From assembly GCF_905220565.1 (NCBI RefSeq), contig NC_059398.1, positions 15,025,210-15,089,209 on the forward strand: a stretch of DNA of 64,000 nucleotides. The letters are read 5' to 3'. The translations under genes and the position numbers were made by a program. Positions within the stretch are counted from its first letter, which is position 1; the number at the start of each line of letters is the position of its first letter. Shown one piece after another: positions 12,747 to 23,000 of the stretch. The notes under the pieces were generated by a model. It was not told the DNA's origin. It did no database searches and saw nothing but the letters and a program-made list of their open reading frames with translations. This DNA is from Melitaea cinxia. Taxonomy: Eukaryota > Arthropoda > Insecta > Lepidoptera > Nymphalidae.

Positions 12747-13088
12747 GTGCTGTGTGGCTACGGCACTAAAGAATTTAGCCACCCCCTCTCTTCCCGTGGG
12801 TGTCGTAAGAGGCGACTAAGGGATAACAAGGTTCCACAACCACCTTGGAACTTAAGAAGCCGACCGATGGCGGGATAACCATCCAACTGCTGGCTTTGAA
12901 ATACACAGGCCGAAGACGGGCAGCAGCGTCTTCGGTGCGACAAAGCCAGTACTGCGGTCACCAACCCGCCTGCCCAGCGTGGTGACTATGGGCAAAACAC
13001 ATGAGTTCACGTTATTTTTGGCGTGAACTTCTGGAGGCCTATGTCCAGCAGTGGACTGTATAGGCTGTAATGATGATGATGATGATGA
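12747..13088 (+). mobile_element. SINE-like element with RTE-type 3' tail, copy 1
   Basis: This 342-bp non-autonomous element begins near CTGTGTGGCTACGG. It contains GTGGGTGTCGTAAGAGGCG and GATGGCGGGATAACCATCC, and it ends in a tail plus an (ATG)n/(GAT)n microsatellite. The tail at 13033-13058 is identical over 26 bases to the last coding codons of the RTE element at 19094-19119, and matches about 49 of 56 positions when extended. ACACATATATGT occurs at 12735-12746 and again at 13089-13100, a likely 12-bp target-site duplication, though the flanks are simple repeats. No clear tRNA A/B boxes are seen in the head. Open frames on both strands here are shadows. Copies 2 and 3 are at 42489-42801 and 48972-49207. 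Confidence 0.75.
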
Positions 13089-13100
13089 ACACATATATGT

Positions 13101-15924
13101 ATATACATATATACTTACAAACAAAATGTGCACTTCAAAAATAACATTTAAGTATAATACATGTAATTAAAAAGTCGTAATGAATCAACGTCGAAAAACA
13201 ATCAATCCCAACTGTACCAAGATCCAAGCGACGATGTTTTGTAAACTAGGCTCAAACACGATACGCTTAGCGTAGTTCCACTTGACTTATCGTATGTAAC
13301 CTTTTTGTGTGGTCAGTGTGTCTCGTTCCCCACTTGTGTTGGAAAGTGGGACGAACCGACATCACCCTACACGGTGAGTCGATTTCCGATGAACAGCTCT
13401 GTGAAATACTCTTAGTAAAAACTTTTATTCCATATCGGAATAAAGAATTCAAAATATGACACTCGGTAAAATCATCGAGAGGCATTTTAAGAAATATGCG
13501 CGATGGTTAAGATAAACGTTTCAATGAAATTAAGACAAGGTGGGTTTATTGTATGTTATTTTATTTAATATTGTATACAAATATTTGTCATGTAGGTACA
13601 TAAAAATATTATATACAGCATTTCGTTACAAAACATATTTACACTTCTTTTAGAATACGTTCGAAGAAAAGAAAAAAAAAAAAAAAAACTAGCAATATGA
13701 TTACCCTAATATTTTAAAACTAGACGTACTCTGTAATTCGCTGTAGTGTATAGTGGTATAGGTATATTTTTAATTTAGCGTTTTTTTTATGAGTACAGGA
13801 AATTAGTAACTTATTTTACATTTTTAGTGCACGTTATCTTGAGAATTGGAGCTTATCGAAACATCGCAATACTGAATTAACGATCTTGCGAGATCTCCGG
13901 TTGTTTCTAAAATCTCACGAGATTTGCGTACACTAATCGAAATCGATCGTAAATTTTAATCGCTAATAAATCAACAATTTTAATTTGTTTACACGATTAT
14001 TTGTTCTGTCGTACGAAACTAAAAGCTACTCGTAAATTGGCCATAAACGTAACGTAACGTTGGCCATAATCTTGCGAAATTATTGCGTTCAATTGTTTAT
14101 TTTTAAGCACGCCAAGTAATTGATTACTATTGATAAATAAATTATTTTTAAACGATTCTCGATCACGTGATGTCTAAATCTCTTTTATTGATCGTTTTAA
14201 GTAAACATTATTATAATACATACTACTGCAGTTATGATATAAATCATTTTTATATAATTTTAAATACATTTACATTATTTACATAATAAATTATATTTAC
14301 GGTGATTGTTCCATCAGTACGGTTTTAGGATAACATAATTGTCCTATTGTTAATATCTGATGTGGATTATACAATGTGTCCGGACACGTCATTCCGCATG
14401 CGAAATTTTTAAGGTATTTTTACTGATAAGTCAACTTTTCTACAATGTCATATTTTCCATCTACATGTCATAATGTCCCCCTACAAGATAGTGGCCATTA
14501 TAATTTTACGTTGCGCTTACTCCAGAGCATGTACGAAAATTGCAATAAGTCAGTAAATAGCTAACGCAGAATGATAAATTGTGATGTAATTACATATTTT
14601 CAATATGGTTGAAGCGACTTCTAAAGTAATCCCATTGATCAAAGATACTCAAGAATAACAGCAATAGTCCGCTCAGAAGTACCGTTTAAAACTAACTACG
14701 ACGGTATAGACACTGAATGAACCATCCCAATAAATTATTACAGAGGAAATAAATATAGTTAGTAAAGTACCATTGAACGAAACTACCATAATATTTTATT
14801 AAAGCTATAGATTTTAACCTTTACGACACACAATCATATCTTTAATCCTAGTTTACTAACAAGAGTACGCACTACTTATTTAGAAATATATAATTGGTCC
14901 TAGTTAAACAATTACTGAATTTGATAATATTAATGACAACTGTAATTGACAAGAGTTGTTTGTGAAATATGTTTGGGAAATTTGATTTTACTTGATAAAT
15001 TTATAAGTCGTTGCAGTAATAGTATTTAAAAAAAATGTAAAAAGATTTATATCAAGATTGATATAGGTATTTTAAGCTAGTGTTAGTCATTACAATCTAC
15101 AAATTTTATACATAATATAGCCTACGTTTGCACATGGCTTCATCCATACAATAAATCATACATACATGTTTAATATTATTACACTGTGAAAACAACAACT
15201 ACGTGTGTGAGGTGTTAAACATGTATTATTATAGAATTTTAGAACACGTCAAAGAAGCACGTGCAACGACGATTTTCTCGGCAAGTTATTTTACGTAATT
15301 AAATAAATCTCATAAAATATACAATAAAGTTGATGACAACCTGGACTATAAAAGAGATGTGAAAGTTTTATGTCAACAGAGTTAGTAGTATTTAAGTGAA
15401 TTCCGTAAATACTTTAATGATGACTAAATACGATATACTAATAATTAATTCGAAAGTTCGATACGAATAACGAATCCGTTTTCAGAAGAAATCTGAGAAA
15501 CAATTTTTTATATTTACCTACTTGAGTTAAAAATTAAATCCAGCAACACATTATAGCGACGCTCTCGTGCGCTGTTCAAACACTCGATAACACTCAACGT
15601 GTTTCCGTGAAACTCAAACATCTCGCGAAGTGTTAATCTTCTAAACAAACATCAATACTATCAAGCAAATCAAATTACTACACCGGACCAACGTACAACA
15701 CGATAAAAATCTGAATGAGGAGATCGTAAAACTATTGTGCGGAGTTCATTGACACATCTCCGTGATTCATCGCAGCACAAAACGTATTTATCTCTTCGAC
15801 AGAGAATGCTAATGGAAATTGTTAAACAGAAAAAAAAAATCTAATCAACTCGAATGTCGTTTTTCGATATGTTACCGATTTCTTTGCATGTTCCTTGTAA
15901 GTTCAAGGCTATGATGTGATACAA
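13101..15924. other. AT-rich noncoding DNA, no gene supported
   Basis: Nothing recognisable. It holds a 17-base A run near 13672-13688 and a small direct repeat TTGGCCATAA at 14036-14045 and 14062-14071 around an ACGTAACGTAACGT core. A strong TATAAAAG occurs at 15347-15354, but only a weak initiator-like TCAACA follows. The 72-codon minus frame at 13267-13485 has no domain. Confidence 0.45.
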
Positions 15925-16159
15925 GATCTGTATATTATTTCGTTATTTTCGAATAAATATAATTTTGAAGTATGTATCACTGGTTAAATATAAGTAAGAC
16001 TCACTGCAAGGTAGATTATTATTAATTTATACATTTTGCAACACACGATCTGAATATTATTTCGTTATTTTCGAATAAATAAAATTTTGAAGTACCACTG
16101 GTTAAATATAAGTAAGACTCACTGCAAGGTAGATTATTATTAATTTATACATTTTGCAA
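15925..16159 (+). repeat. Tandem duplication of a 117-bp segment (period 122)
   Basis: Unit 1 (15925-16041) and unit 2 (16047-16159) both start at GATCTG, share TATTATTTCGTTATTTTCGA, GGTTAAATATAAGTAAGAC and the following run, and end at TTTTGCAA. Unit 2 differs by a few substitutions and a 4-base loss (TATGTATCAC versus TACCAC). Between the units lie five unrelated bases. The high identity implies a recent duplication. It ends about 115 bases upstream of the 5' target-site duplication of the RTE element. No coding content. Confidence 0.9.
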
Positions 16160-16273
16160 TCAAAACTGTATTTGTAAATAACTGGCTTTAATACAAATAT
16201 TAAAAAAATATCATACTTTATGCATATTAAATTGCTTTTGCAAATCGAATTATCGTAATAATAACATGAGCTT

Positions 16274-16287
16274 ATGAGCCGTATTAA
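16274..16287 (+). repeat. Target-site duplication, 5' copy, of the RTE element
   Basis: ATGAGCCGTATTAA here is repeated exactly at 19135-19148, immediately beyond the 3' end of the retrotransposon. Perfect identity over 14 bases supports a genuine and fairly recent target-primed insertion. Confidence 0.85.
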
Positions 16288-19134
16288 GCCATAGAAAAAT
16301 ATTCCTGGCTACGTATAATGGACGCACGCTACGGTTGGACCATCACCTCACCGAACTTGAGGTAGAACTTAGTCACATTAAGTGGAGCATACTGGGGTTG
16401 TCTGAAGTCCGAAGAGAGGGAGAGGACACGATGATCCTGGACTCCGGGCACTTGTTCTACTTCCGTGAAGGTGATGGGCTTTCCCAAGGTGGCGTCGGTT
16501 TTCTGGTTCACAAGACTCTCACTAACAACGTTGTGGAAGTCAGTAGTGTGTCGACCCGGGTAGCGTACCTTGTACTTAAGCTCACCGACAGGTACTCCCT
16601 GAAAGTGATACAGGTATATGCGCCGACCTCGGCACACTCTGACGATGAAGTCGAAGCCTTGTATGAAGATATCACAAGGGCCATACATGGCACTACTTCG
16701 ACCTTCTACAGCGTTGTTATGGGAGACTTCAACGCTAAAGTGGGAGTACAAGGCCGCGACGGATCGAGCATCGGACCACACGGATTGGGGCACAGGAATC
16801 ACAGGGGGCAGACGCTTGTCAACTTCCTCGAATCGGAGGGGCTCTTCTTGATGAACTCATTTTTTGAGAAGAAGCCCCAAAGGAGGTGGACATGGCAAAG
16901 CCCCGATACTGTGACGAGGAACGAGATAGATTTCATCATAGCGGATAAAAGGCATATATTCAGAGATGTCTCAGTGGTTAACAGGTTTAACACCGGCAGC
17001 GACCACCGGCTAGTACGGGGCACTCTGAATATATGTCTCCGAAAGGAGCGGACCCGCTTGATGAAATCTACTCTCCGACCCACGCTGCCCCAAATACTAT
17101 GTGGCTCCGAGCAGTTTCAGTTGGAACTCCAAAATCGATTCGATTCGCTGGAAACTACTAGCGACGTGGACGAGATAACCGACAACGTGGTGAAGACGGT
17201 GTGTACACTGGGTCGCAGGCACTTTCCACCAACAAAGCCAACGAAGCAGTCCAAACTTTCTCCCGAAGCCTTGGATCTGATGCGGCAGAGGCGCGAGTTG
17301 CCGGCTGCTTCGCCAGAACAGAGGGCTCTTTCCAAGAGGGTACGGAAAATTATTCGCCGAGACCTCCGCTGCTCAAATACGAGAGAGGTTGCTACTCTGA
17401 TTGAGCAGAATAGGGGGTCCAAAGTTTTCCAAAGACCATTGGGGAGAAGCCTTCTTGCGAAGCTTAAAACAGCAGATGGCAGAACCGTCTGCTCTCGCCC
17501 TCAGGTCCGAGAAGAGGTTGAGAATTTTTATGGACAGCTGTACTCGTCGAGCGCACGCAAGCCTGCGGCGACTTGGGACACCGAAGATCCACGGGCACCA
17601 TTGTTGCGCCATTATTCGGAGTGTATCCCGGACTTCGAAGAGGATGAGATTGGTGCAGCGCTCGGGCAGCTTAAAAACGGAAGGGCCCCGGGGGATGACG
17701 GAGTTACCACTGAACTCCTTAAAGCCGCAGGGCGACCTGTCCTGAAAGCCTTGGCAAGACTATTTAACGCCGTCATCCACCGAGGTACCACGCCGGAGGC
17801 GTGGTCCAGGAGTGTGGTGGTGCTGTTCTTTAAGAGAGGCGATAAGTCTCTGTTAAAGAATTACAGACCGATCTCACTTCTGAGCCACGTCTATAAGCTG
17901 TTTTCGAGGGTTGTTACGAATCGTCTCGCCAGAAGACTCGACGAATTCCAACCACCAGAGCAGGCTGGGTTTCGAAATGGCTACAGCACCGTGGACCACA
18001 TCCATACTGTTCGGCAGATTATCCAAAAGACGGAAGAATATAATCAACCGCTGTGTATGGCATTTGTGGACTACGAGAAAGCCTTCGACTCCGTCGAGAC
18101 CTGGGCTGTCCTGGACTCTCTGCAGAGATGTCATGTCGACTGGCGATATATCGAGGTGCTAAAATCTATGTACGACGCGGCGACGATGACCGTTCATGTC
18201 AATGACCAAAGAACAAGACCTATTTCCCTCCGGCGCGGGGTAAGACAGGGGGATGTAATATCACCGAAACTGTTTACCACTGCGCTAGAGGATGTTTTTA
18301 AGACCTTGGATTGGGGGGAACGTGGCATCAACGTCAACGGTGAATTCATCTCTCACCTTCGTTTCGCCGACGATATTGTCATCTTTGCGGAGACGCTGGA
18401 TGAGTTAGGCCAAATGCTGGCCGGCCTAAACGAGTCCTCCCGACGTGTCGGTCTCTGTATGAACTTGGATAAGACGAAAGTTATGTTTAACAACCAAGTC
18501 ATACCGATACCGGTATCGGTCGATGGTACCCTTCTCGAAGTTGTTCAGGATTATATTTACCTAGGCCATACTATCCAACTAGGCCGCAACAACTTCGAGA
18601 AGGAGGCCGATAGGAGGATTCGGTTGGGCTGGGCGGCGTTTGGCAGACTCCGTCGAGTCTTTACTTCGAAGATTCCGCAATGCTTGAAGACAAAAGTTTT
18701 CGAGCAATGCGTCCTGCCTGTGTTAACATACGGAGCCGAGACGTGGACACTGACCAAAGGACTGGTCCACAAGTTTAAAGTCGCTCAACGTGCAATGGAA
18801 CGGGCTATGCTTGGGGTCTCTCTCAAAGACAGGATTAGAAATGAGACTATCCGCGGGAGAACGAAAGTAACCGACATAGCCCACAGAATTAGCAAGTTGA
18901 AGTGGCAGTGGGCTGGTCATCTGTGTCGCAGGACCGATGGCCGTTGGAGTAGACGGGTCCTAGAGTGGAGACCGCGTCTTGGCAAACGCAGTGTGGGACG
19001 TCCTCCGGCCCGTTGGACCGACGATCTACGTAAGATTGCCGGTGTAGGCTGGATGAGGATTGCGGAAGACCGGGATGTGTGGCGCGAACTTGGGGAGGCC
19101 TATGTCCAGCAGTGGACTGCGATAGGCTGAAGTG
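16288..19134 (+). mobile_element. RTE-clade non-LTR retrotransposon, young, slightly 5'-truncated
   Basis: The element of about 2.85 kb lies between perfect 14-bp direct repeats and consists almost wholly of one reading frame. It has essentially no 3' UTR: the stop codon is followed by only AGTG before the duplicated target. The tail GATAGGCTGAAGTGATG corresponds to the TGA/ATG-type simple repeat that ends related copies. RTE elements usually have some 5' leader and a start codon; here the 5' junction falls about ten codons before the catalytic Asn of the endonuclease, so the extreme 5' end is missing. GC content is clearly higher than in the flanks, as expected for a recently inserted, codon-constrained element. 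The intact frame implies little decay since insertion. Confidence 0.9.
16290..19130 (+). CDS. Endonuclease-reverse transcriptase of RTE-type retrotransposon (start missing)
   Basis: The protein nicks chromosomal DNA and copies its own RNA at the nick (target-primed reverse transcription). Numbering from the first complete element codon (16290) gives 946 residues with no stop or frameshift. The N-terminal apurinic-type endonuclease shows TYNGRTL (Asn10), LSEVRR (Glu39), VYAPT (Tyr110), GDFN (Asp146, Asn148), EIDFI (Asp214) and GSDHR (237-239), so all expected catalytic positions are present. The reverse transcriptase follows with GRAPGDDG (464-471), AFVDYEKAFDSV (motif A, Asp594), RRGVRQGDVISP (motif B, 648-659) and FADD (motif C, 692-695). 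The C-terminal part has TYGAETWTLTK (813-823) and GHLCRRTDGRW (876-886), typical of RTE-related proteins. The first in-frame ATG is at 16431 (residue 48), after the endonuclease Asn and Glu, and TTG at 16335 is not a credible eukaryotic start. The frame continues open upstream to 16278. The true start was therefore lost with the 5' end. Function depends on an outside promoter and start; activity is unproven. Confidence 0.95.
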   Translation, partial: HRKIFLATYNGRTLRLDHHLTELEVELSHIKWSILGLSEVRREGEDTMILDSGHLFYFREGDGLSQGGVGFLVHKTLTNNVVEVSSVSTRVAYLVLKLTDRYSLKVIQVYAPTSAHSDDEVEALYEDITRAIHGTTSTFYSVVMGDFNAKVGVQGRDGSSIGPHGLGHRNHRGQTLVNFLESEGLFLMNSFFEKKPQRRWTWQSPDTVTRNEIDFIIADKRHIFRDVSVVNRFNTGSDHRLVRGTLNICLRKERTRLMKSTLRPTLPQILCGSEQFQLELQNRFDSLETTSDVDEITDNVVKTVCTLGRRHFPPTKPTKQSKLSPEALDLMRQRRELPAASPEQRALSKRVRKIIRRDLRCSNTREVATLIEQNRGSKVFQRPLGRSLLAKLKTADGRTVCSRPQVREEVENFYGQLYSSSARKPAATWDTEDPRAPLLRHYSECIPDFEEDEIGAALGQLKNGRAPGDDGVTTELLKAAGRPVLKALARLFNAVIHRGTTPEAWSRSVVVLFFKRGDKSLLKNYRPISLLSHVYKLFSRVVTNRLARRLDEFQPPEQAGFRNGYSTVDHIHTVRQIIQKTEEYNQPLCMAFVDYEKAFDSVETWAVLDSLQRCHVDWRYIEVLKSMYDAATMTVHVNDQRTRPISLRRGVRQGDVISPKLFTTALEDVFKTLDWGERGINVNGEFISHLRFADDIVIFAETLDELGQMLAGLNESSRRVGLCMNLDKTKVMFNNQVIPIPVSVDGTLLEVVQDYIYLGHTIQLGRNNFEKEADRRIRLGWAAFGRLRRVFTSKIPQCLKTKVFEQCVLPVLTYGAETWTLTKGLVHKFKVAQRAMERAMLGVSLKDRIRNETIRGRTKVTDIAHRISKLKWQWAGHLCRRTDGRWSRRVLEWRPRLGKRSVGRPPARWTDDLRKIAGVGWMRIAEDRDVWRELGEAYVQQWTAIG

Positions 19135-19148
19135 ATGAGCCGTATTAA
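19135..19148 (+). repeat. Target-site duplication, 3' copy, of the RTE element
   Basis: ATGAGCCGTATTAA, identical to 16274-16287. The exact 3' boundary is uncertain by a few bases because the element tail (…AGTGATG) and the target both contain ATG. Confidence 0.85.
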
Positions 19149-19810
19149 AATAACTACGAGTATTAACACCGTATAAAAGTGATAATTACAATTATTCGAG
19201 CCTTGAATTTACATTTACTTGTATTATAATAATGACAAAGACAAACTCTTAACTTAATTACATACTTAAAAGAGAAAATTTTAAATATATTTGAAATAAA
19301 CAAATACACAGATCATTTATTTCTTTCATAACAATATAATTTTAATAAATAAATTTGTGCATTAAAAATGTGAAAAATATCATTATTGACATTAAAAGCA
19401 CAAAAAAGACCTTTTCAGGAAGACCTAGATGTAATATAGATATATTTTTAATTTTACTGTCTTATAGTTAACGTCAACATTGCAATTATTTTGACATAAT
19501 CAACTGACCCAATTGGCCTTAAACATGTCAATGTTAATAGTTACTGCTCCAAGTTGGTGCGGAAATGTGTTAAATAGATAGACCATAGAAATGTTTTACC
19601 AAAATGTAAAGGATTATGGATAAAAGACAAAAGGACAAATAGATAATAATAATAAAAACGTCCCTATATTTCGTCTCAGTAAAACACAACACGTAATATT
19701 TTTAATACTTATAGTTAATAATAATTAATGGGTAAGTTAAACTATTAATTAAATTGATTGGTTTAAACTATAACAGTAAAGAAATATTTTTTAAACATAT
19801 TCTTTAATTA
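19149..19810. other. AT-rich noncoding DNA, no gene supported
   Basis: Low-complexity A/T sequence between two repeats. No exon, RNA gene or repeat is recognised. Confidence 0.5.
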
Positions 19811-20093
19811 CTGAGGTAGGGCACAGCAGGAATTTCCTGCTCAAAATATGGAGCAGCCCGACTGGGGTAGTACCTCGACCTTACAGAAGATCACAGCAAA
19901 ATAATACTGTTTTCAAACAGTATTGTGTTCCTGTTGGTGAGTAAGGTGACCAGAGCTCCTGGGGGGATTGGGGATTGGGTCGGCAACGCGCTTGCGATGC
20001 TTTTGGTGTTGCAGGCGTCTATAAGCTACGATAATCGCTTACCATCAGGTGAGCCGTACGCTTGTTTGCCGACCTAGTGACATAAAAAAAAAA
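19811..20093 (+). repeat. Poly(A)-ended short retroposed repeat, family B, copy 2 (most complete)
   Basis: Begins CTGAGGTAGGGCACAGCAGG, holds the palindrome CTGTTTTCAAACAG, then GGGTCGGCAACGCGCTTGCG, then CCATCAGGTGAGCCGTACGC, and ends GCCGACCTAGTGACATA plus a 10-base A run. Shared order with the copies at 4193, 33011 and 51708 defines the family. The poly(A) end suggests a retroposed SINE or a truncated LINE 3' end. No tRNA-type promoter boxes are evident and no protein is encoded. Confidence 0.7.
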
Positions 20094-23000
20094 TTATACT
20101 TTTTATTCTATATTTACATAAAATAAAGTAACTGCCGTGTGTATCCAACACAGACAATAACATGGGCCTGTTTCAACAGTCCTGGATAACGCTATTTGAC
20201 GAATGATGATATTCAACAGATAAAAGTTTTTGATGTACTATTCTTTTTCACACTCGAATTTCAAAGTATATATGAGATATTCCTATTCGCAAAAATGAAT
20301 CTAAAAGCTATAGTTTATTAATTGAGGTGAAACACGTCCTAATGGCCTATTGTCCCTCCTGCTGTTAAAGTTTATTCTTAACTTATTTAAAGGATAAACA
20401 CTATCCACAACTGGTAAAATAGCCCCTAAGAGCAATCATGATATATGATTTAAGCAACCGATTAGTGAACCTAACGTAGATAATCTATCGCCTTAGCGCT
20501 GTAATAACAACAACGTCCAAATAATACAGCAACGTAACATCGCTTTTCGTTTAAAGTGTACAAAGTATTAAAAGCACCCGAGGTGCGAAATGTCTTAGCT
20601 GAACCGATAAATGTAGCGTGAAATATCAGAGAAATATGCTAAATTCCTTCAAAATGAGTACAACGAGGTCCATTATATCGGTAGCATGCAAAATGAGTGT
20701 TATTGAAATGATAACTTAAGAATTTGCTATCTTAAACACTATATTCGGTATTGCCGTTTGGTAAACACTGTCTATTCACTATCATAGTGATTACTTCGTT
20801 TACTTCTGAATTGATTTTAATCTTTAAACATTTTATTTTATACGATAAATAATAAAATAATTTTCTAATCAATTAATTTGGCTTACCTTAAAACTAATCA
20901 AAACTCCAGATGATCTTTAATGCATCTTAAAACATTTACAAAACAGCATTGTTTCATCACAAAACCGCTGTCGTAAATTGCACTATCGCCGAATAATTAC
21001 AGCTCCTTTTGATTACAGTTCACGTTGCAAAATTAATTCTACAGATACGCGATAGAGTTTAAAATGCTACTTTATGTAGCAATTTGATTTATTGTGAGAG
21101 ACGACAATAGTATTGAAAAATATGAGGTCACATCTACCACGAATCGTAATATTGTTCGTTGCGTGAAATGGAATACTAATGATTTTGGAATCGTCCTAAA
21201 TCTAAATATTTAAGTTTCTCACGCTTTCAACACTCAGCGATTATTATCTTTTGATTCTTTGCTACTTTTTACACTGATCAAGCTTCTATTAACTTTTGTT
21301 TTGTAAATACAAAAGGCAGACGAGCGTACGAGTTAAGCGATTTGAAATTATCATCAACACAATAGCTATGGAAAATACATTTCATAAAAACATTCATAGT
21401 GCTTATTTGCTAAACATTGAAATAAAATTATGTATATGCCCCTAAGCGTGTAATTTCAAGAGAGTCGCGTTAATCTTTTAGAGGACATTTCAAATGTATG
21501 GAATAAGTTTAAGTCCGTACTTCAGGTAAACAAGAAAATTTACCGCAGTTCGGTTGTAATATTTCAGTGGTTTCTAAGGAGATTTATGTAATATGTTCGT
21601 GGATAGTTTTCTCTATCATAAAATATACTTAAAACACACAAGTGCATTACCGTATGAGTAAACCACGAACTCTTACTGTGTACCATATATTATTATCAGG
21701 AGAAAGTTTGAAATATGACATTTACCAACCTTAGTTATATGGATAGTAGATTTACCTAACCGTGTTGTAAATTCTACATTTTCTAATATTTCAATATAAA
21801 CATAAATTTGAACTAAGAATAAGTATATGTCTGATAATGATATATGGTTTATTTAACAAGTTTTTCAAGATTGGAGAAGAATAGTAGTACAGCAGAGCTT
21901 AAAAATACGTAAAATTTTAATCTAAACAGCGCGAGTGAAAAATACCCTGGTGTGACAGTACTATTACTGCTAAGTCTAGTATTAGTTTAATTTTATATTA
22001 ATTTTATATCAAAATTAAAATAGTGATTCTTAACGTGGTTTTTAAGAGTCCAACGGTGAATTAGCCTCCCTTATAGGTATACTAACTATTCCATAATTTC
22101 ATAGCCTGAATTGTAAAAGACTGATCAAAACACTTGAACTTATGTACGGGTACAGCTTCAGGATAAGTCTTCGAGATAATCTTAATTCTAAAGTTCCGTC
22201 AAGATATTTATACAATTTTTTCTTTTAAATAAGACGGACAATTTAGATTAAATGGCACACAGTACAACAGAGAAAGAATATGTAGGTTTCGGCGAGAGTG
22301 TATAAGAAGCCACCTGAACTTGGAATGAAATTCCGAAACATGATCAAATTTACGTAGGCAAAATATGAATCTGATGAAGTGTTGATAACGATAATTTATA
22401 ATTTTGATTTTAGGGACTTCTAAAATAAATCTGAATCCATCAATTGCTCGTTGTGTTAAATTATTCGCGCACATTGAGATATGGGTCAATGACCACTGTG
22501 ACGTTTGACAAAATAAAATAAATTGTCGTCTAAAAGTTTTGAATTTAACTCAGTTTCAGCTGCCTTGTCTATCATTACGAAATAACGGCAAACTGAACTG
22601 TTTTCTTAGAATCAATTTACAAATGTTTCAACGCCACCAATTCCCCGTTATGTATTTTCATCAAGAACAATTTTATTCTTTAGTAAATTTAAGCGCTAGC
22701 ATTTTAGAAAACAGGCCACAGTGATGCCGCCGGATTTCAGAACACGAAAACGAAATACCATATCGAAAGTCGTATTCTGGATATTTGGGATAGTAAAAGA
22801 ATAAAAATATCATAGTGGAGTTGATTGCACCCAACGTGGCTTGGGTTTAAACTGTAAACAAGCTTTTTACACATATATAATAATTTATAAAACATTTCGA
22901 GCAGGAAACCCTTGAGTGTTTAAATATAGGGTGTTGCGCAGACTGTTCGGCGCGCGAATGCGAATGTTTATGTCAATGGACACGAATATTTTGAGTTCTT

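Noticed and set aside
12852..13133. 93-codon minus-strand frame over SINE copy 1, and 12693-12964 frames
   Set aside because: They read through a non-autonomous repeat whose other copies do not keep the frames open; the serine run is the (GAT)n tail.
15347..15380. TATAAAAG followed by TCAACA as a promoter
   Set aside because: The initiator match is poor, and no open frame or exon follows.
16329..16802. 157-codon minus-strand frame opposite the RTE endonuclease
   Set aside because: It is the antisense shadow of a conserved endonuclease frame; no domain is seen in it, and the plus frame carries all catalytic motifs. Other overlapping frames between 16508 and 18920 were rejected for the same reason.
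20163..20235. GGGCCTGTTTCAACAGTCCTGG segment as a known dispersed repeat
   Set aside because: It resembles a phrase I recall from Lepidoptera, but there is no second copy here and no defined ends.
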